From an uncultured Opitutaceae bacterium (GTDB taxonomy: Bacteria; Verrucomicrobiota; Verrucomicrobiia; Opitutales; Opitutaceae): a stretch of DNA of 64,000 nt. Location of the stretch: positions 1 through 64,000 of the forward strand of contig CALFNN010000104.1 of the NCBI GenBank assembly GCA_937902925.1, in the 5' to 3' direction. The position numbers were made by a program, and so were the translations under genes. Of this stretch, positions 27,965 to 35,694 are shown one piece after another; position 1 is the first letter of the stretch, and every line of letters begins with the position of its first letter. The notes under the pieces are model-generated. The model was given only the letters and a program-made list of their open reading frames with translations, did not search any database and had not been told where the DNA came from.

Positions 27965-28558
27965 CTAATCTTCCGGGCCCGACGGATGTAAACGTTGCAC
28001 CAGCCGGAATCCGAGCGGCTCGTGCTCGCGCACATTGAAGCACGCCGCGAGCAATCCGATGACCAGTGAGGCCGCCTGGTCAGCCTGGGCCGGAAGCCGG
28101 TAACGGAGGACCGGCAACTCCAGGCCCGGCACTCGATGCGGAGCGATGCCGTGTCGCGAGAAGTAATCTTCCACGCCTCGCTCCAGCCCTTTCCCGGACG
28201 AAACGCAGGACAACAGGATCGCGGGTTCGCCAGCCATCCGGTCCAGAAAAATCAGCGGCTTCGCGTCCGAATACACCAACAGGAAGTTTGAAAACGCTTC
28301 GACCGCATGGAGTCTCGCCATGTAGTCCGCGACCGCCAGCAGCCCGTTTGCCTCGACTTCCGGTGGTGGCGGCGGGCCGCCCCCGCGTCTAACGTGCGCG
28401 GTGTGGGAAATTACCGTGACGTCGCCCGCGCGTTCCGGTGGCCGCCAGTCCCCGCTCCCCGCGCAAAGTGCGCAGAGGTGCTGTTCGATCTTCTGGCGAA
28501 AGACCGTTTCCTCCGTGTGCACGGTGGCCTCGAAGTGTCCGCATTTTTGGCAGAGCAT
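27965..28558 (-). CDS. Protein with McsA-type zinc ribbon and C-terminal domain of unknown function
   Basis: This 197-residue protein begins with a four-cysteine zinc ribbon (Cys3, Cys6, Cys29, Cys32; MLCQKCGHFEATVHTEETVF, EQHLCALCAGSG) like the N-terminus of McsA, the activator of protein-arginine kinase McsB. After a Gly/Pro linker (RRGGGPPPPPEVEANG) the C-terminal 120 residues are not McsA-like and carry no UvrB/C motif. They include FSNFLLVYSDAKPLIFLD and ILLSCVSSGKGLERGVEDYF. No mcsB or clpC is in the window. It lies 37 bp upstream of the TMTC-like gene on the same strand. Confidence 0.75.
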   Translation of the reverse strand: MLCQKCGHFEATVHTEETVFRQKIEQHLCALCAGSGDWRPPERAGDVTVISHTAHVRRGGGPPPPPEVEANGLLAVADYMARLHAVEAFSNFLLVYSDAKPLIFLDRMAGEPAILLSCVSSGKGLERGVEDYFSRHGIAPHRVPGLELPVLRYRLPAQADQAASLVIGLLAACFNVREHEPLGFRLVQRLHPSGPED

Positions 28559-28702
28559 GGGGTGTGGTTGATCGAATTGCCCAGCGTAGGCAGCCGGCCG
28601 GCTCGAAAGCGAACGCGCATCTCGCGACAGCGGCCGGAGTGTGGGCGAAAAAGAATTTCCGCGCCAGCGTGTCCTCCCGCGAGCGGTTCGTTCGTTGTCA
28701 GG

Positions 28703-28786
28703 ATGAAGCCTTCCCGCCCCATGCTCACCGTGGTCACCATCCTTGCCGCCCTCACCTGCCTCGTCGCCGTCGACTGCGACGAATAG
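28703..28786 (+). CDS. Tiny hydrophobic peptide, first of a related pair
   Basis: The ATG at 28703 gives 27 residues; a second ATG at 28721 gives 21. From the second start the peptide is MLTVVTILAALTCLVAVDCD plus a final Glu, a single membrane-spanning stretch with an acidic end. A related peptide is encoded at 29024-29107, and the nucleotide context around both starts is also similar (TTGTCA about 20 nt upstream, CTTC-CGCCC just before the ATG). Function is unknown; small toxin-like or regulatory membrane peptides are one possibility. Its shortness makes chance coding possible, but the duplication argues for reality. Confidence 0.5.
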   Translation: MKPSRPMLTVVTILAALTCLVAVDCDE

Positions 28787-29023
28787 GGGTGCCGCCGTCG
28801 CGGCGCGATCGATCCGGCCGCCCGGTTTCCTCGTTTCGCCCTTGCGGCCGGAAACGCTTTTTGCGCATCACAAAATACCGTCCCCGCGCCCGCACGAACC
28901 CTTCCCGCTCCTGTCCAAGATATTTTACCAATCCGCGTTCTTCCGGACCCCCGCGGACAAAGCACCATTACCGTGCGCTTCTCCTGACACCACGTTGTCA
29001 CCGCCCTGCGTTATCCTTCGCCC

Positions 29024-29107
29024 ATGCTTATCGTGGTCATCGTCCTCGCCGCCCTGGCGGTTCTTGTCGCCACCGACAGCAATGGCTCCATCGGCGGCGA
29101 CCATTAG
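29024..29107 (+). CDS. Tiny hydrophobic peptide, second of a related pair
   Basis: This 27-residue ORF starts MLIVVIVLAALAVLVATD and ends with a polar Gly-rich tail (SNGSIGGDH). Over the first 18 residues 12 are identical to the peptide at 28721-28786. It would form one membrane helix with a short polar C-terminus. It lies 237 bp after its relative and 45 bp before the end of the convergent HDOD gene. There is no recognised family and no clear Shine-Dalgarno sequence. The call depends on the paralogy. Confidence 0.5.
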   Translation: MLIVVIVLAALAVLVATDSNGSIGGDH

Positions 29108-29152
29108 CCGTCCCGGCCTCCGCCCCCGCGACGGCCCACGCCCGGCTGGTGC

Positions 29153-30022
29153 TCAGCCCAGCCGCAGTTCCTCGCAGGCCAGGGTATAGCGGATGCGGAT
29201 TTGCCGCAGCCAGCTCCCGAAATCCGCGATCTCGACGCCCGCCTCACGGAGCCAGAGTTCCGTCGGCAACTCGGGAATCTTTTCTTCCGGCACGCAGAAT
29301 AAAGAACGCGCCCAGCGGGCCGTCGCGAGAATCATGCTGACGGGCCGGTGCGCCGGCGGCGACTCCTCCGGCGCGAGTTGGTGCCGCACCGCGGTCGTGA
29401 CGCCTTCCGAAAATCCCCACAGTTCGAGCAAGGCCGCGCCCGCCTCGGCGTGGGAGAACCCGAGCCAGTCCCGCTCCTCGAAGGCGTGGTCGGCCGGATA
29501 ACCCGCCGATGCCAGCGCCCGCCGCGGCGGCCATTGTTTCGACCAGTATTTGTCGATGACGACCAGCCCCAGCCCGTGCATCAGGCCCGCCGTGTAAGCC
29601 TCGCTGCGATTCGCATTGCTCCGCTCCGCGAGACTGCCCGCCGCAATCGCGCAGGCCACCGCTCGCGACCATACCGCCTGCGCCTCGAGCCGGTAGGCAC
29701 GCAGCGGGCGGCCGACGAGTTGCGACGCGACGGCGAACGTCACCAACTCATGCACGCCCTGCAGCCCCACGCGCTGGATCGCCTCCATGATGTCCTCGAC
29801 CGCCGCGCCGCGCCCGAAATGAGCGCTGTTCGCCATGCGCACCACCTTCGCGGACAGCCCGGGCTCCAGCTTCACCACCTCGGCGATTCGCCCGAGCGAG
29901 ACATCCGGCGTCATCAGCAAGCGCTGGAGGGTATGCAGCACCTTGGGCGCAGGCGGCAAATCGGTCAGCTTGCGCACCAGCGACTCGGGCGTGGCGTGAA
30001 GAAACGACAGGGACGAAAACAC
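29153..30022 (-). CDS. HDOD-domain signalling protein
   Basis: This 289-residue protein carries an HDOD domain over most of its length. The N-terminal part shows LPPAPKVLHTLQRLLMTPDV, AEVVKLEPGLSAKVVRMANS and AIQRVGLQGVHELVTFAVAS. Next come an HD-like AGLMHGLGLVVIDKY and SHAEAGAALLELWGFSEGVT, both usual for the family. HDOD proteins take part in bacterial signalling and stress or chemotaxis regulation, usually without proven catalysis. There is no GGDEF, EAL or receiver partner domain. It stands alone, converging with the tiny ORF pair. Confidence 0.9.
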   Translation of the reverse strand: MFSSLSFLHATPESLVRKLTDLPPAPKVLHTLQRLLMTPDVSLGRIAEVVKLEPGLSAKVVRMANSAHFGRGAAVEDIMEAIQRVGLQGVHELVTFAVASQLVGRPLRAYRLEAQAVWSRAVACAIAAGSLAERSNANRSEAYTAGLMHGLGLVVIDKYWSKQWPPRRALASAGYPADHAFEERDWLGFSHAEAGAALLELWGFSEGVTTAVRHQLAPEESPPAHRPVSMILATARWARSLFCVPEEKIPELPTELWLREAGVEIADFGSWLRQIRIRYTLACEELRLG

Positions 30023-30260
30023 AGGAATCTATCGGCCCGCGTCACGCCGCACTTGACCGGCAAATGCGCGCCGTTCGTCGTCCGATGACAATCGACGCGA
30101 ACCGGTCGGGCTTGAGCGCCAAACGATGCGCCCCACCCGCCGCGATGCCCCCGCCGGCGCTACCTCTCGCTTTTCGTTCAGCACGGCAGACTCGCTGCAA
30201 TGGTGACGGCGTTCGCCGCGAGATATCCGATCGGAAAAAGCCTCCGCATCGCTTCGCGTC

Positions 30261-30797
30261 CTACGGCGAAGTCGCCGCCAGCTTTCCGCCCGCGCCCCCC
30301 AAGCCGCCGTTCGGGTCGTTCACGGCATCGAGAAACTTCCGGCTGTTGACGGCGACGGGAAATGCCGCGGCCAGCAATCCCGCCAGCGTCGCGTCGTCCT
30401 CGCCAAACACGAAGTAAAGTTTTTTCTCCCCCCGGCCCTCCCCCAGGGTCGCATTCAGCCGCGCCACGCCGCTGATCATCAGCGGACGCGGCAACGCGCT
30501 ATTGACGACCAGCACCGCATCGTAGACGCCGGTCCCGAGATTGAACGCCGCGCTGTCCGCGCTCACGCACTTCACGCGCACGCCCACCTTTCCGCCGCAC
30601 CGCTCGCTGATCGCCTCGCTGAGGCTGTCGCCAAACGCCGCGTGCAGGGCATCACGCGCTTTCGTCGCCTTGCTGACGTCGACCACGGCAAGCCGCAGCC
30701 CACGGCTGGCGTCCACTTGCACCGCCTTTTCGGTCGCAGTCGCAAGGCTCGCGCAGGAAAAAATCAAAACAATGCCGGTTCGGAGAAGCGTGGTCAT
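30261..30797 (-). CDS. Exported protein of unknown function
   Basis: This 178-residue protein starts at the ATG ending at 30797 and has a signal peptide (MTTLLRTGIVLIFSCASLAT). A Cys at residue 15 makes a lipoprotein possible, but the lipobox is poor. The mature part has LAVVDVSKATKARDALHAAF, CGGKVGVRVKCVSADSAAFN and YDAVLVVNSALPRPLMISGV, an alternating alpha/beta pattern that resembles a small substrate-binding or phosphate-binding-like fold. I cannot assign a family. A longer open frame upstream has a composition unlike protein and is not used. Confidence 0.65.
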   Translation of the reverse strand: MTTLLRTGIVLIFSCASLATATEKAVQVDASRGLRLAVVDVSKATKARDALHAAFGDSLSEAISERCGGKVGVRVKCVSADSAAFNLGTGVYDAVLVVNSALPRPLMISGVARLNATLGEGRGEKKLYFVFGEDDATLAGLLAAAFPVAVNSRKFLDAVNDPNGGLGGAGGKLAATSP

Positions 30798-31327
30798 GGT
30801 GGGGAAGGAGGGGCTGGCCATCCTCCACGCATCGGCACAAACCGATGGTCGGTTCATCGCCTCGGTCGAAAAAAAACGTAAAAGCCCGGCGACAGCTCCC
30901 CGCCGTTCCTTCGCCCCGCGTCTCGAGTTTACCGCGGACTCGAACGCGGCTCCTCGAAGCATCGCGGCAGTTCAACCCACAGGACCGACCCCTCGGGTCG
31001 CGTAGCGCATAGCCAACCCGGCCACCGATCGCCTTCGCCGGCATCTTCGCAATGAAGCGCCCCAGTGCGGCGCTCGAAATCCGCGCCGCGCAGCTTTGCG
31101 TTCTCCCGGTCATTCACTGCAAAAGCCACAGGGATCGGCGGGGGTAAAAGACCTCACGCGTAATTGGCGGAAATCCGGCCCGTCGGGTCCGGCTCCTGCT
31201 ATCAACGCCGCGTCCCGCGCTTCAACGTTCGTTCCTCGCGAACTCCATTTCCTCCCCGCCTCCAATCAACCCGCTTCCGCCGCGGACTCCTGGCTCGCCG
31301 AACCCCGAAGTCGAATCAGGGAACCGC
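30798..31327. other. Intergenic stretch with no supported gene
   Basis: These 530 bp separate the exported protein from the small hypothetical protein at 31328. Several open frames exist on both strands, for example 30929-31129 on the minus strand, but their translations are Arg/Pro-rich or unconvincing and no signal or motif is seen. I see no tRNA fold, terminator or large repeat. A short-lived remnant gene cannot be excluded. Confidence 0.5.
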
Positions 31328-31675
31328 GTGGCCGAGACGTTTCGCGAATGTTTCTGCCGGCATTTCCGCGTGCCACTCGAACGCTACGCGGAGGAAGCAC
31401 TGCAGCGGGCGCTGACGCCTCGCGCCCGGGTCCTCCACCGCCTGCTGCAGTTGAGCGATCGCGACTATTTCGCCGCGGACCGCGAATTCATCGCCTGCGT
31501 CGGCCAGCTCACGCGTCAGGGAGATTTTTTTGCCGAGGTGCAGGACTTCCACTACCATCCCGGCAATCGCCGCCTGCTGCGCCGGACGCTGCGCCTGCGT
31601 GTTTCCGCGAACCGCATGCGCCGCATCATTCGTGAAGTCTGGCCCGAGTTCGCCTCGCGCACTCCCTTTGGGTGA
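31328..31675 (+). CDS. Small conserved-looking protein of unknown function
   Basis: This 115-residue basic protein starts at GTG. It has FRECFCRHFRVPLERYAEEA with two close cysteines, then HRLLQLSDRDYFAADREFIA, FFAEVQDFHYHPGNRRLLRR and a very basic end. Composition and codon pattern look like a real cytoplasmic protein, possibly nucleic-acid binding because of its Arg content. No family is recognised. Neighbours give no functional hint, as the DUF1684 gene converges with it. Confidence 0.65.
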   Translation: MAETFRECFCRHFRVPLERYAEEALQRALTPRARVLHRLLQLSDRDYFAADREFIACVGQLTRQGDFFAEVQDFHYHPGNRRLLRRTLRLRVSANRMRRIIREVWPEFASRTPFG

Positions 31676-31807
31676 CGGCGAGTTGCGGCGGCCTGCGCCC
31701 CGCAGGTCCGCCCGTCGCATTCGCGGCGCATCCGCGAAACCCGGCCCGGCTTCATCCGGCGTTCTGCGCCAGTCCGAACGCGCACGCTCGCACCCCGGAA
31801 CGCCGCC

Positions 31808-32443
31808 TCACTCGTGCCATTTCTTTTCGCCGGCGGTGACGGCGAGATCGAGGTGATCCTCCTTGCGCGGGATCGCGCAGCCGTAGGCGGACGTGTAGGC
31901 GCAGTAGGGATTGTAGGCCAGGTTGAAGTCCAGCGTGTAGACATGCTCGGGGTCCTCGACCTTTTCGAAATCGAGATAACGTCCGACAGCGTAGGTCGTG
32001 TCGCCCGTCGTCCGGTCGGTGAACCAGACCGCGTAGTAAAACGCCCCCGCCGGCCCGCTCATCCGGTAGACGCGCAGCGCATAGTCCCGCCCGTCCTTCG
32101 CGATCGTGAGGAAGCCATAAATCACCCCGTCGCGCTTCCGGCCCTTCGTGTCGAGAATCGTCACCGGCTCCTGCACGGGATAAACCTGCAGCTTGCTGTG
32201 CAAGACCCACGAGGGGTCCGGCGGAAAATATTTGAGCGGCGTGAACGCCACCTTCGGTTCGTGATTGAATGGCGACTGCGGGTCGTCGCGCATCGCCGCA
32301 TCCTTTTCCGCGCGGGATTTCAGGAGGACCGCGACGCTATGGTCGTCCGCCTCCGCAGCCCGCGCCTTTCCCGCCAGACCCGGCGCGATCGCCCCCATGA
32401 GCAGCGCGATACTCCAACGCCAGGAAGCACCGAAGATTGTCAT
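31808..32443 (-). CDS. Exported DUF1684 protein
   Basis: This 211-residue protein has a signal peptide (FGASWRWSIALLMGAIAPGL, cleavage near GKARA). A DUF1684 domain follows: SPFNHEPKVAFTPLKYFPPD, DGVIYGFLTIAKDGRDYALR, GDTTYAVGRYLDFEKVEDPE and the family hallmark DFNLAYNPYCAYTSAYGCAI with conserved cysteines. The role of the family is unknown; a carbohydrate or lipid link has not been shown. The ATG at 32441-32443 is chosen because it begins the signal peptide. It is divergent from a DUF1080 gene with a 94-bp shared upstream region. Confidence 0.88.
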   Translation of the reverse strand: MTIFGASWRWSIALLMGAIAPGLAGKARAAEADDHSVAVLLKSRAEKDAAMRDDPQSPFNHEPKVAFTPLKYFPPDPSWVLHSKLQVYPVQEPVTILDTKGRKRDGVIYGFLTIAKDGRDYALRVYRMSGPAGAFYYAVWFTDRTTGDTTYAVGRYLDFEKVEDPEHVYTLDFNLAYNPYCAYTSAYGCAIPRKEDHLDLAVTAGEKKWHE

Positions 32444-32537
32444 GTTGGCTTCGAACTTACCGGGTCGCACCCGCGCGACAAGCCGCGTTCGTCCGATTTC
32501 GACTCGCCTCCGCGGCGGCGCCGGCAAGATTCCCGGC

Positions 32538-33215
32538 ATGCTCCGCTATCTCACCCCGCTCGTCATGTTCGCCGCGGTGACCCGCGCCGAATCCCCGAAA
32601 ACGACCGTCGAGCTTTTCAACGGCAAGGACCTCGCCGGCTGGGAATATGTCACCTCTCCCGCCGCCGACATCGCGACGGTGTGCGCCGTCAAGCCCGACG
32701 GCATTCTCGCGGTCGCCGGCAAGCCGGTCGGGTTCCTCGCCACGACCGTGAGCTACGAGGACTATCATCTTCACGTCGAGTATCGCTGGCCCGCCAGCGC
32801 CGCGAAAAACAGCAACGGCGGCCTCCTCCTCCACATCGCCTCCGGCCCGAAGGACCGCGCCTGGCCGCTCAGTTTTCAGGTGCAGATGAAAACCACGCGG
32901 ATGGGCGACCTGCTGCCGATGGCCGGCGGCACTTTCGCCGAGAAACTCTCCACGCCGCCCGGCGCCGCCACGCCCATTCTCAACCGGATGCGCGAAGACA
33001 CCGAAAAGCCGCTCGGCGAGTGGAACTCCTGCGATATCGTCTGCCGCGGCGACGTCATCGAGGTGACGATCAACGGCATTCCGCAGAACCGAGTGACGAA
33101 ATGCGCGCCCGCCGCCGGCAAGATCGGTTTCCAGCTCGAAGGCATGCCCTACGAAGTCCGCAACGTCCGGATCGCGCCGTTGCGGGCGATCGATCCAAGT
33201 TTCCAGACAAGATAA
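32538..33215 (+). CDS. Exported DUF1080 protein, 3-keto-disaccharide hydrolase-like
   Basis: This 225-residue protein has a short signal peptide (MLRYLTPLVMFAAVTRA). A single DUF1080 beta-jelly-roll domain follows: VELFNGKDLAGWEYVTSP, the NSNGGLLLHI motif, WPLSFQVQMK, GEWNSCDIVCRGDVIEVTIN and GKIGFQLEGMPYEVRNVRIA. DUF1080 proteins are related to GH16-like folds, and some hydrolyse 3-keto-glycosides in the periplasm. This is one of three such genes here (others at 52066 and 59742). It is divergent from the DUF1684 gene. Confidence 0.92.
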   Translation: MLRYLTPLVMFAAVTRAESPKTTVELFNGKDLAGWEYVTSPAADIATVCAVKPDGILAVAGKPVGFLATTVSYEDYHLHVEYRWPASAAKNSNGGLLLHIASGPKDRAWPLSFQVQMKTTRMGDLLPMAGGTFAEKLSTPPGAATPILNRMREDTEKPLGEWNSCDIVCRGDVIEVTINGIPQNRVTKCAPAAGKIGFQLEGMPYEVRNVRIAPLRAIDPSFQTR

Positions 33216-33267
33216 GCGATTCCACGGCGGCGCCGGGAGAACACGAGCCGTCCCGGCCGCCGGTTTT

Positions 33268-33298
33268 GTCCGTGCTCATCCGTGAAATCCGTGGTTGA
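33268..33298. repeat. Dispersed CCGTG-type repeat unit
   Basis: The segment has three CCGTG units spaced by 5 and 4 bases and ends CCGTGG (GTCCGTGCTCATCCGTGAAA, then TCCGTGGTTGA). The right arm of the sufD-sufT palindrome (24886-24912) has the same spacing pattern, so both probably belong to one intergenic repeat family. It lies in the spacer just before the xdhC start. Confidence 0.6.
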
Positions 33299-33314
33299 TT
33301 CCGGGCGCACGCGC

Positions 33315-34130
33315 ATGCCCGATCCGACCGCCACCGCCACCTTCTACGAACAGCTCGTCGCGCTTGAGCGCGCCGGCGAGGCATTCGTGCTCGTGACGCT
33401 CGTCGAGTCGCTTGGCAGCACGCCCCAGGACACCGGGGCGAAGATGCTCGTCACTCCCGCCGGCCTGCACGCCGGCACGGTCGGCGGCGGCCGCGTCGAG
33501 GCGCAGGCCCTCGCGCACGCCCGGGAAATCCTCGCTGCTCCCGGCCCGGCCGGCGGGAAGCCGCGCTTCGTCAACTGGACCCTCAAGGGCGACGTCGGCA
33601 TGACGTGCGGCGGCTCGGTGAAACTTTATTTCGAGCCGCATCCCGCCGGCGGCTCCGCGTGGTCGATCGCGATCTTCGGGGCCGGCCACGTCGCCCAAGC
33701 GTTGCTGCCCGTGTTGATTCCGTTGCCGTGCCGGCTGACCGTGTTCGATACCCGCGGCGAGTGGCTGGAAAAGCTCCCGCGGGCGCGCAACCTCCGTGCC
33801 GCACTCGTCGCCGAACTCGCCTCCGCCGTCGACACGCTCCCGGCCGACGCGTTCGTTCTCTGCCTGAGTCAGGGCCACAAGACGGACCGGCCGATCCTCC
33901 ACCGTGCGCTGGCGAGCCGCGATTTTCCATTCATCGGCGTGATCGGCAGCGATTCCAAGGCCACGATCCTTCGCCAGGAGCTGGTCGCCGACGGCCTCGC
34001 GCCCGCGCTCGCGGCAAAATTCCACTGCCCCGTCGGCCTCGATTTCGGCACCAATCACCCGCACGAGATCGCGCTGAGCATCGCCGCCCAGCTTCTCTCC
34101 GAGCGCGACCGCCTCGCCCCCGGCAAATAG
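33315..34130 (+). CDS. XdhC-family molybdenum cofactor maturation protein
   Basis: This 271-residue protein has an N-terminal XdhC/CoxI domain (FVLVTLVESLGSTPQDTGAK, HAGTVGGGRVEAQALAHARE) and a C-terminal Rossmann-like XdhC domain (SIAIFGAGHVAQALLPVL, FVLCLSQGHKTDRPILHRAL, DFPFIGVIGSDSKATILRQE). The end has GLDFGTNHPHEIALSIAAQL. XdhC binds and sulfurylates molybdenum cofactor and inserts it into xanthine-dehydrogenase-type enzymes. No molybdenum hydroxylase is in the window, so its client is elsewhere. The ATG at 33315 is chosen, as the upstream extension is a repeat. Confidence 0.92.
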   Translation: MPDPTATATFYEQLVALERAGEAFVLVTLVESLGSTPQDTGAKMLVTPAGLHAGTVGGGRVEAQALAHAREILAAPGPAGGKPRFVNWTLKGDVGMTCGGSVKLYFEPHPAGGSAWSIAIFGAGHVAQALLPVLIPLPCRLTVFDTRGEWLEKLPRARNLRAALVAELASAVDTLPADAFVLCLSQGHKTDRPILHRALASRDFPFIGVIGSDSKATILRQELVADGLAPALAAKFHCPVGLDFGTNHPHEIALSIAAQLLSERDRLAPGK

Positions 34131-34295
34131 GGCGGAGCCCGGACTCACCTCGGGCGTGTCCTCGGCATCGCCTGTCGCTCGTCATTGCTGCATGTGGCGC
34201 CCGCGGCCCCGTTGGGAAACTCAGGATTGAGATTCCCGCGATCGTCCGTCATCACGCCCATCACACCCTCGCGTCACCCCGTCAGCCTCACCCCC

Positions 34296-34862
34296 ATGAA
34301 AAAGTTCGTTCTCGCGCCCCTGCTTGCGGCGCTCGCCACCTTTGTCTTCGGCTTCATCTATTGGGGCCTGCCTCCCCATCTCGCCTACAAGTCACTCGGT
34401 TCCGTCGACGATGTCTCCGCCACCGCGCTCGCCATCGGGAAGATGTTTCCCGCCACTGGCACCTACCTGCTGCCGAGCCCGCTCGATGGTGACGACCGGA
34501 TGAACGAACTCGCGGCCCGCGGCCCGATGGTCGAGGTCCACCTCGTCAAGGAGCCGTTCACCAATGCCGACATGGGCAAATGCATGGCTCTCGGATTTCT
34601 CCACATGTTTGTCGTTTCGCTCCTGGTCGCGATCGTCCTGTGCGGACTCTGCCAGTCGTTCAAATGCTGGACGTGTCGCGTGAAATTCTGCGCGATGTTC
34701 GGTTTGCTGGTCGCGACGTGCGACCTCGGCAACGCGATCTGGTGGCATCACTCCGTGGGCTGGACGCTCGCGCAATCGGTCTACGATTTCCTGATCTTCG
34801 TCGTGATCGGCCTCGTGCTCGCGAAATTCGTCACCCCAAAGGCGCCGGCTCCCGCAATGTGA
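34296..34862 (+). CDS. Membrane protein of unknown function
   Basis: This 188-residue protein starts MKKFVLAPLLAALATFVFGF and has one N-terminal and about three C-terminal membrane segments (around 102-122, 130-150 and 160-180). Between them lies an extracytoplasmic loop with a TGTYLLPSP segment. NAIWWHHSVGWTLAQSVYDF is a distinctive motif seen near the third segment. The family is not recognised with certainty. A terminator-like hairpin begins at its stop codon. Confidence 0.75.
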   Translation: MKKFVLAPLLAALATFVFGFIYWGLPPHLAYKSLGSVDDVSATALAIGKMFPATGTYLLPSPLDGDDRMNELAARGPMVEVHLVKEPFTNADMGKCMALGFLHMFVVSLLVAIVLCGLCQSFKCWTCRVKFCAMFGLLVATCDLGNAIWWHHSVGWTLAQSVYDFLIFVVIGLVLAKFVTPKAPAPAM

Positions 34863-34890
34863 CCCCCTCCGGGCCCGGGGTCGGTTTTTT
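34861..34890 (+). terminator. Intrinsic terminator after the membrane protein gene
   Basis: GACCCC (34861-34866) pairs with GGGGTC (34877-34882), with a GC-rich loop that can extend the pairing. Two G and then six T follow at 34885-34890. The stem overlaps the last bases of the TGA stop. A second small hairpin (CCACG-GTTG-CGTGG) lies at 34891-34904. Confidence 0.65.
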
Positions 34891-34936
34891 CCACGGTTGC
34901 GTGGAACCCCGGGTCGCATCAAGTTTCAGTTACTCC

Positions 34937-35602
34937 ATGGTTCATCCTGCCCGCATTGCCCGCCTGCTTCCTGCCATCGCGTTGCTCGCGCTGGGAGCGA
35001 CGGCCCGCGCGCAATCCGCCTCTCCGGCCCCCGCCGTCACACCGGGCGACGGGCCTTCGACCCCGACCGCCGCCGCGACCGCCGCGCCCCCGCACGAGCG
35101 GCTCATCTCCAGCGGCGTGGCCGCCGCCCTCGCGGCGCACATGCCGAAATACACGCCGCCCAAGCCGGTCGAAAAGACGCCCGAGGAGGATCTCCCCGAC
35201 ATGCGGGACATCGACAAGCCGAAGAACACGATCGTGCGCCTGCCGAAATTCATCGTGCGCGAACCCAAGCCGCCCATCTTCCGCGAGCGCGACATCAATA
35301 CCAAGCAGGGTTTGGCCAACATCGCGATGCGGCGTTACCTCACCGAGACCGACCGCGCACTGAACCGTTTCACGCTCCCGCTGTTTCATCCGTTCAGCCT
35401 CCTCGGCGGCACCTCGAACGAGGACCGCGCGCTCGCGATGTATGCCGAGGACGAGCGCTTGAAGAACATGGCCGACGTCGCCGACCAGACCAACATGGTC
35501 ATGAAGGCCGATCCCGCCGCCGGCACCCAGCTCAAGAAGGATGCGCAGCAGACCTTCATGCGCTGGAGCGACATGGGCTGGAACGCCGGCAACTCGAAAT
35601 AG
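34937..35602 (+). CDS. Exported protein, first of a tandem paralog pair
   Basis: This 221-residue protein has a signal peptide (RIARLLPAIALLALGATARA) and an Ala/Pro-rich linker. A conserved core follows: MRDIDKPKNTIVRLPKFIVR, PPIFRERDINTKQGLANIAM, and a C-terminal YAEDERLKNMADVAD and TFMRWSDMGW. The next gene shares this core motif order, so they arose by duplication. The VRLPKFIV stretch is reminiscent of the segment before the plug in TonB receptors of this group, but the protein is far too small to be a receptor. Function is unknown; a periplasmic or outer-membrane partner role is a guess. Confidence 0.75.
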   Translation: MVHPARIARLLPAIALLALGATARAQSASPAPAVTPGDGPSTPTAAATAAPPHERLISSGVAAALAAHMPKYTPPKPVEKTPEEDLPDMRDIDKPKNTIVRLPKFIVREPKPPIFRERDINTKQGLANIAMRRYLTETDRALNRFTLPLFHPFSLLGGTSNEDRALAMYAEDERLKNMADVADQTNMVMKADPAAGTQLKKDAQQTFMRWSDMGWNAGNSK

Positions 35603-35694
35603 CGCCGATTCCGCCCGCGCCCGCCCGGGCCTGCCTTCCGGCGCAAAAGATAGTCGCAACCCGCGGCGGTTCCGATTGTCTCCCTTTCGGTTCC

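Noticed and set aside
28307-28702. Longer frame leading into the first tiny peptide ORF
   Set aside because: The extra residues overlap the zinc-ribbon gene on the other strand and look random. Only the last 21-27 residues resemble the second tiny ORF.
30929-31129. Minus-strand ORF of 66 codons in the 530-bp gap
   Set aside because: It has a start and moderate composition, but no motif, no signal and no supporting neighbour. Too weak to call as a gene.
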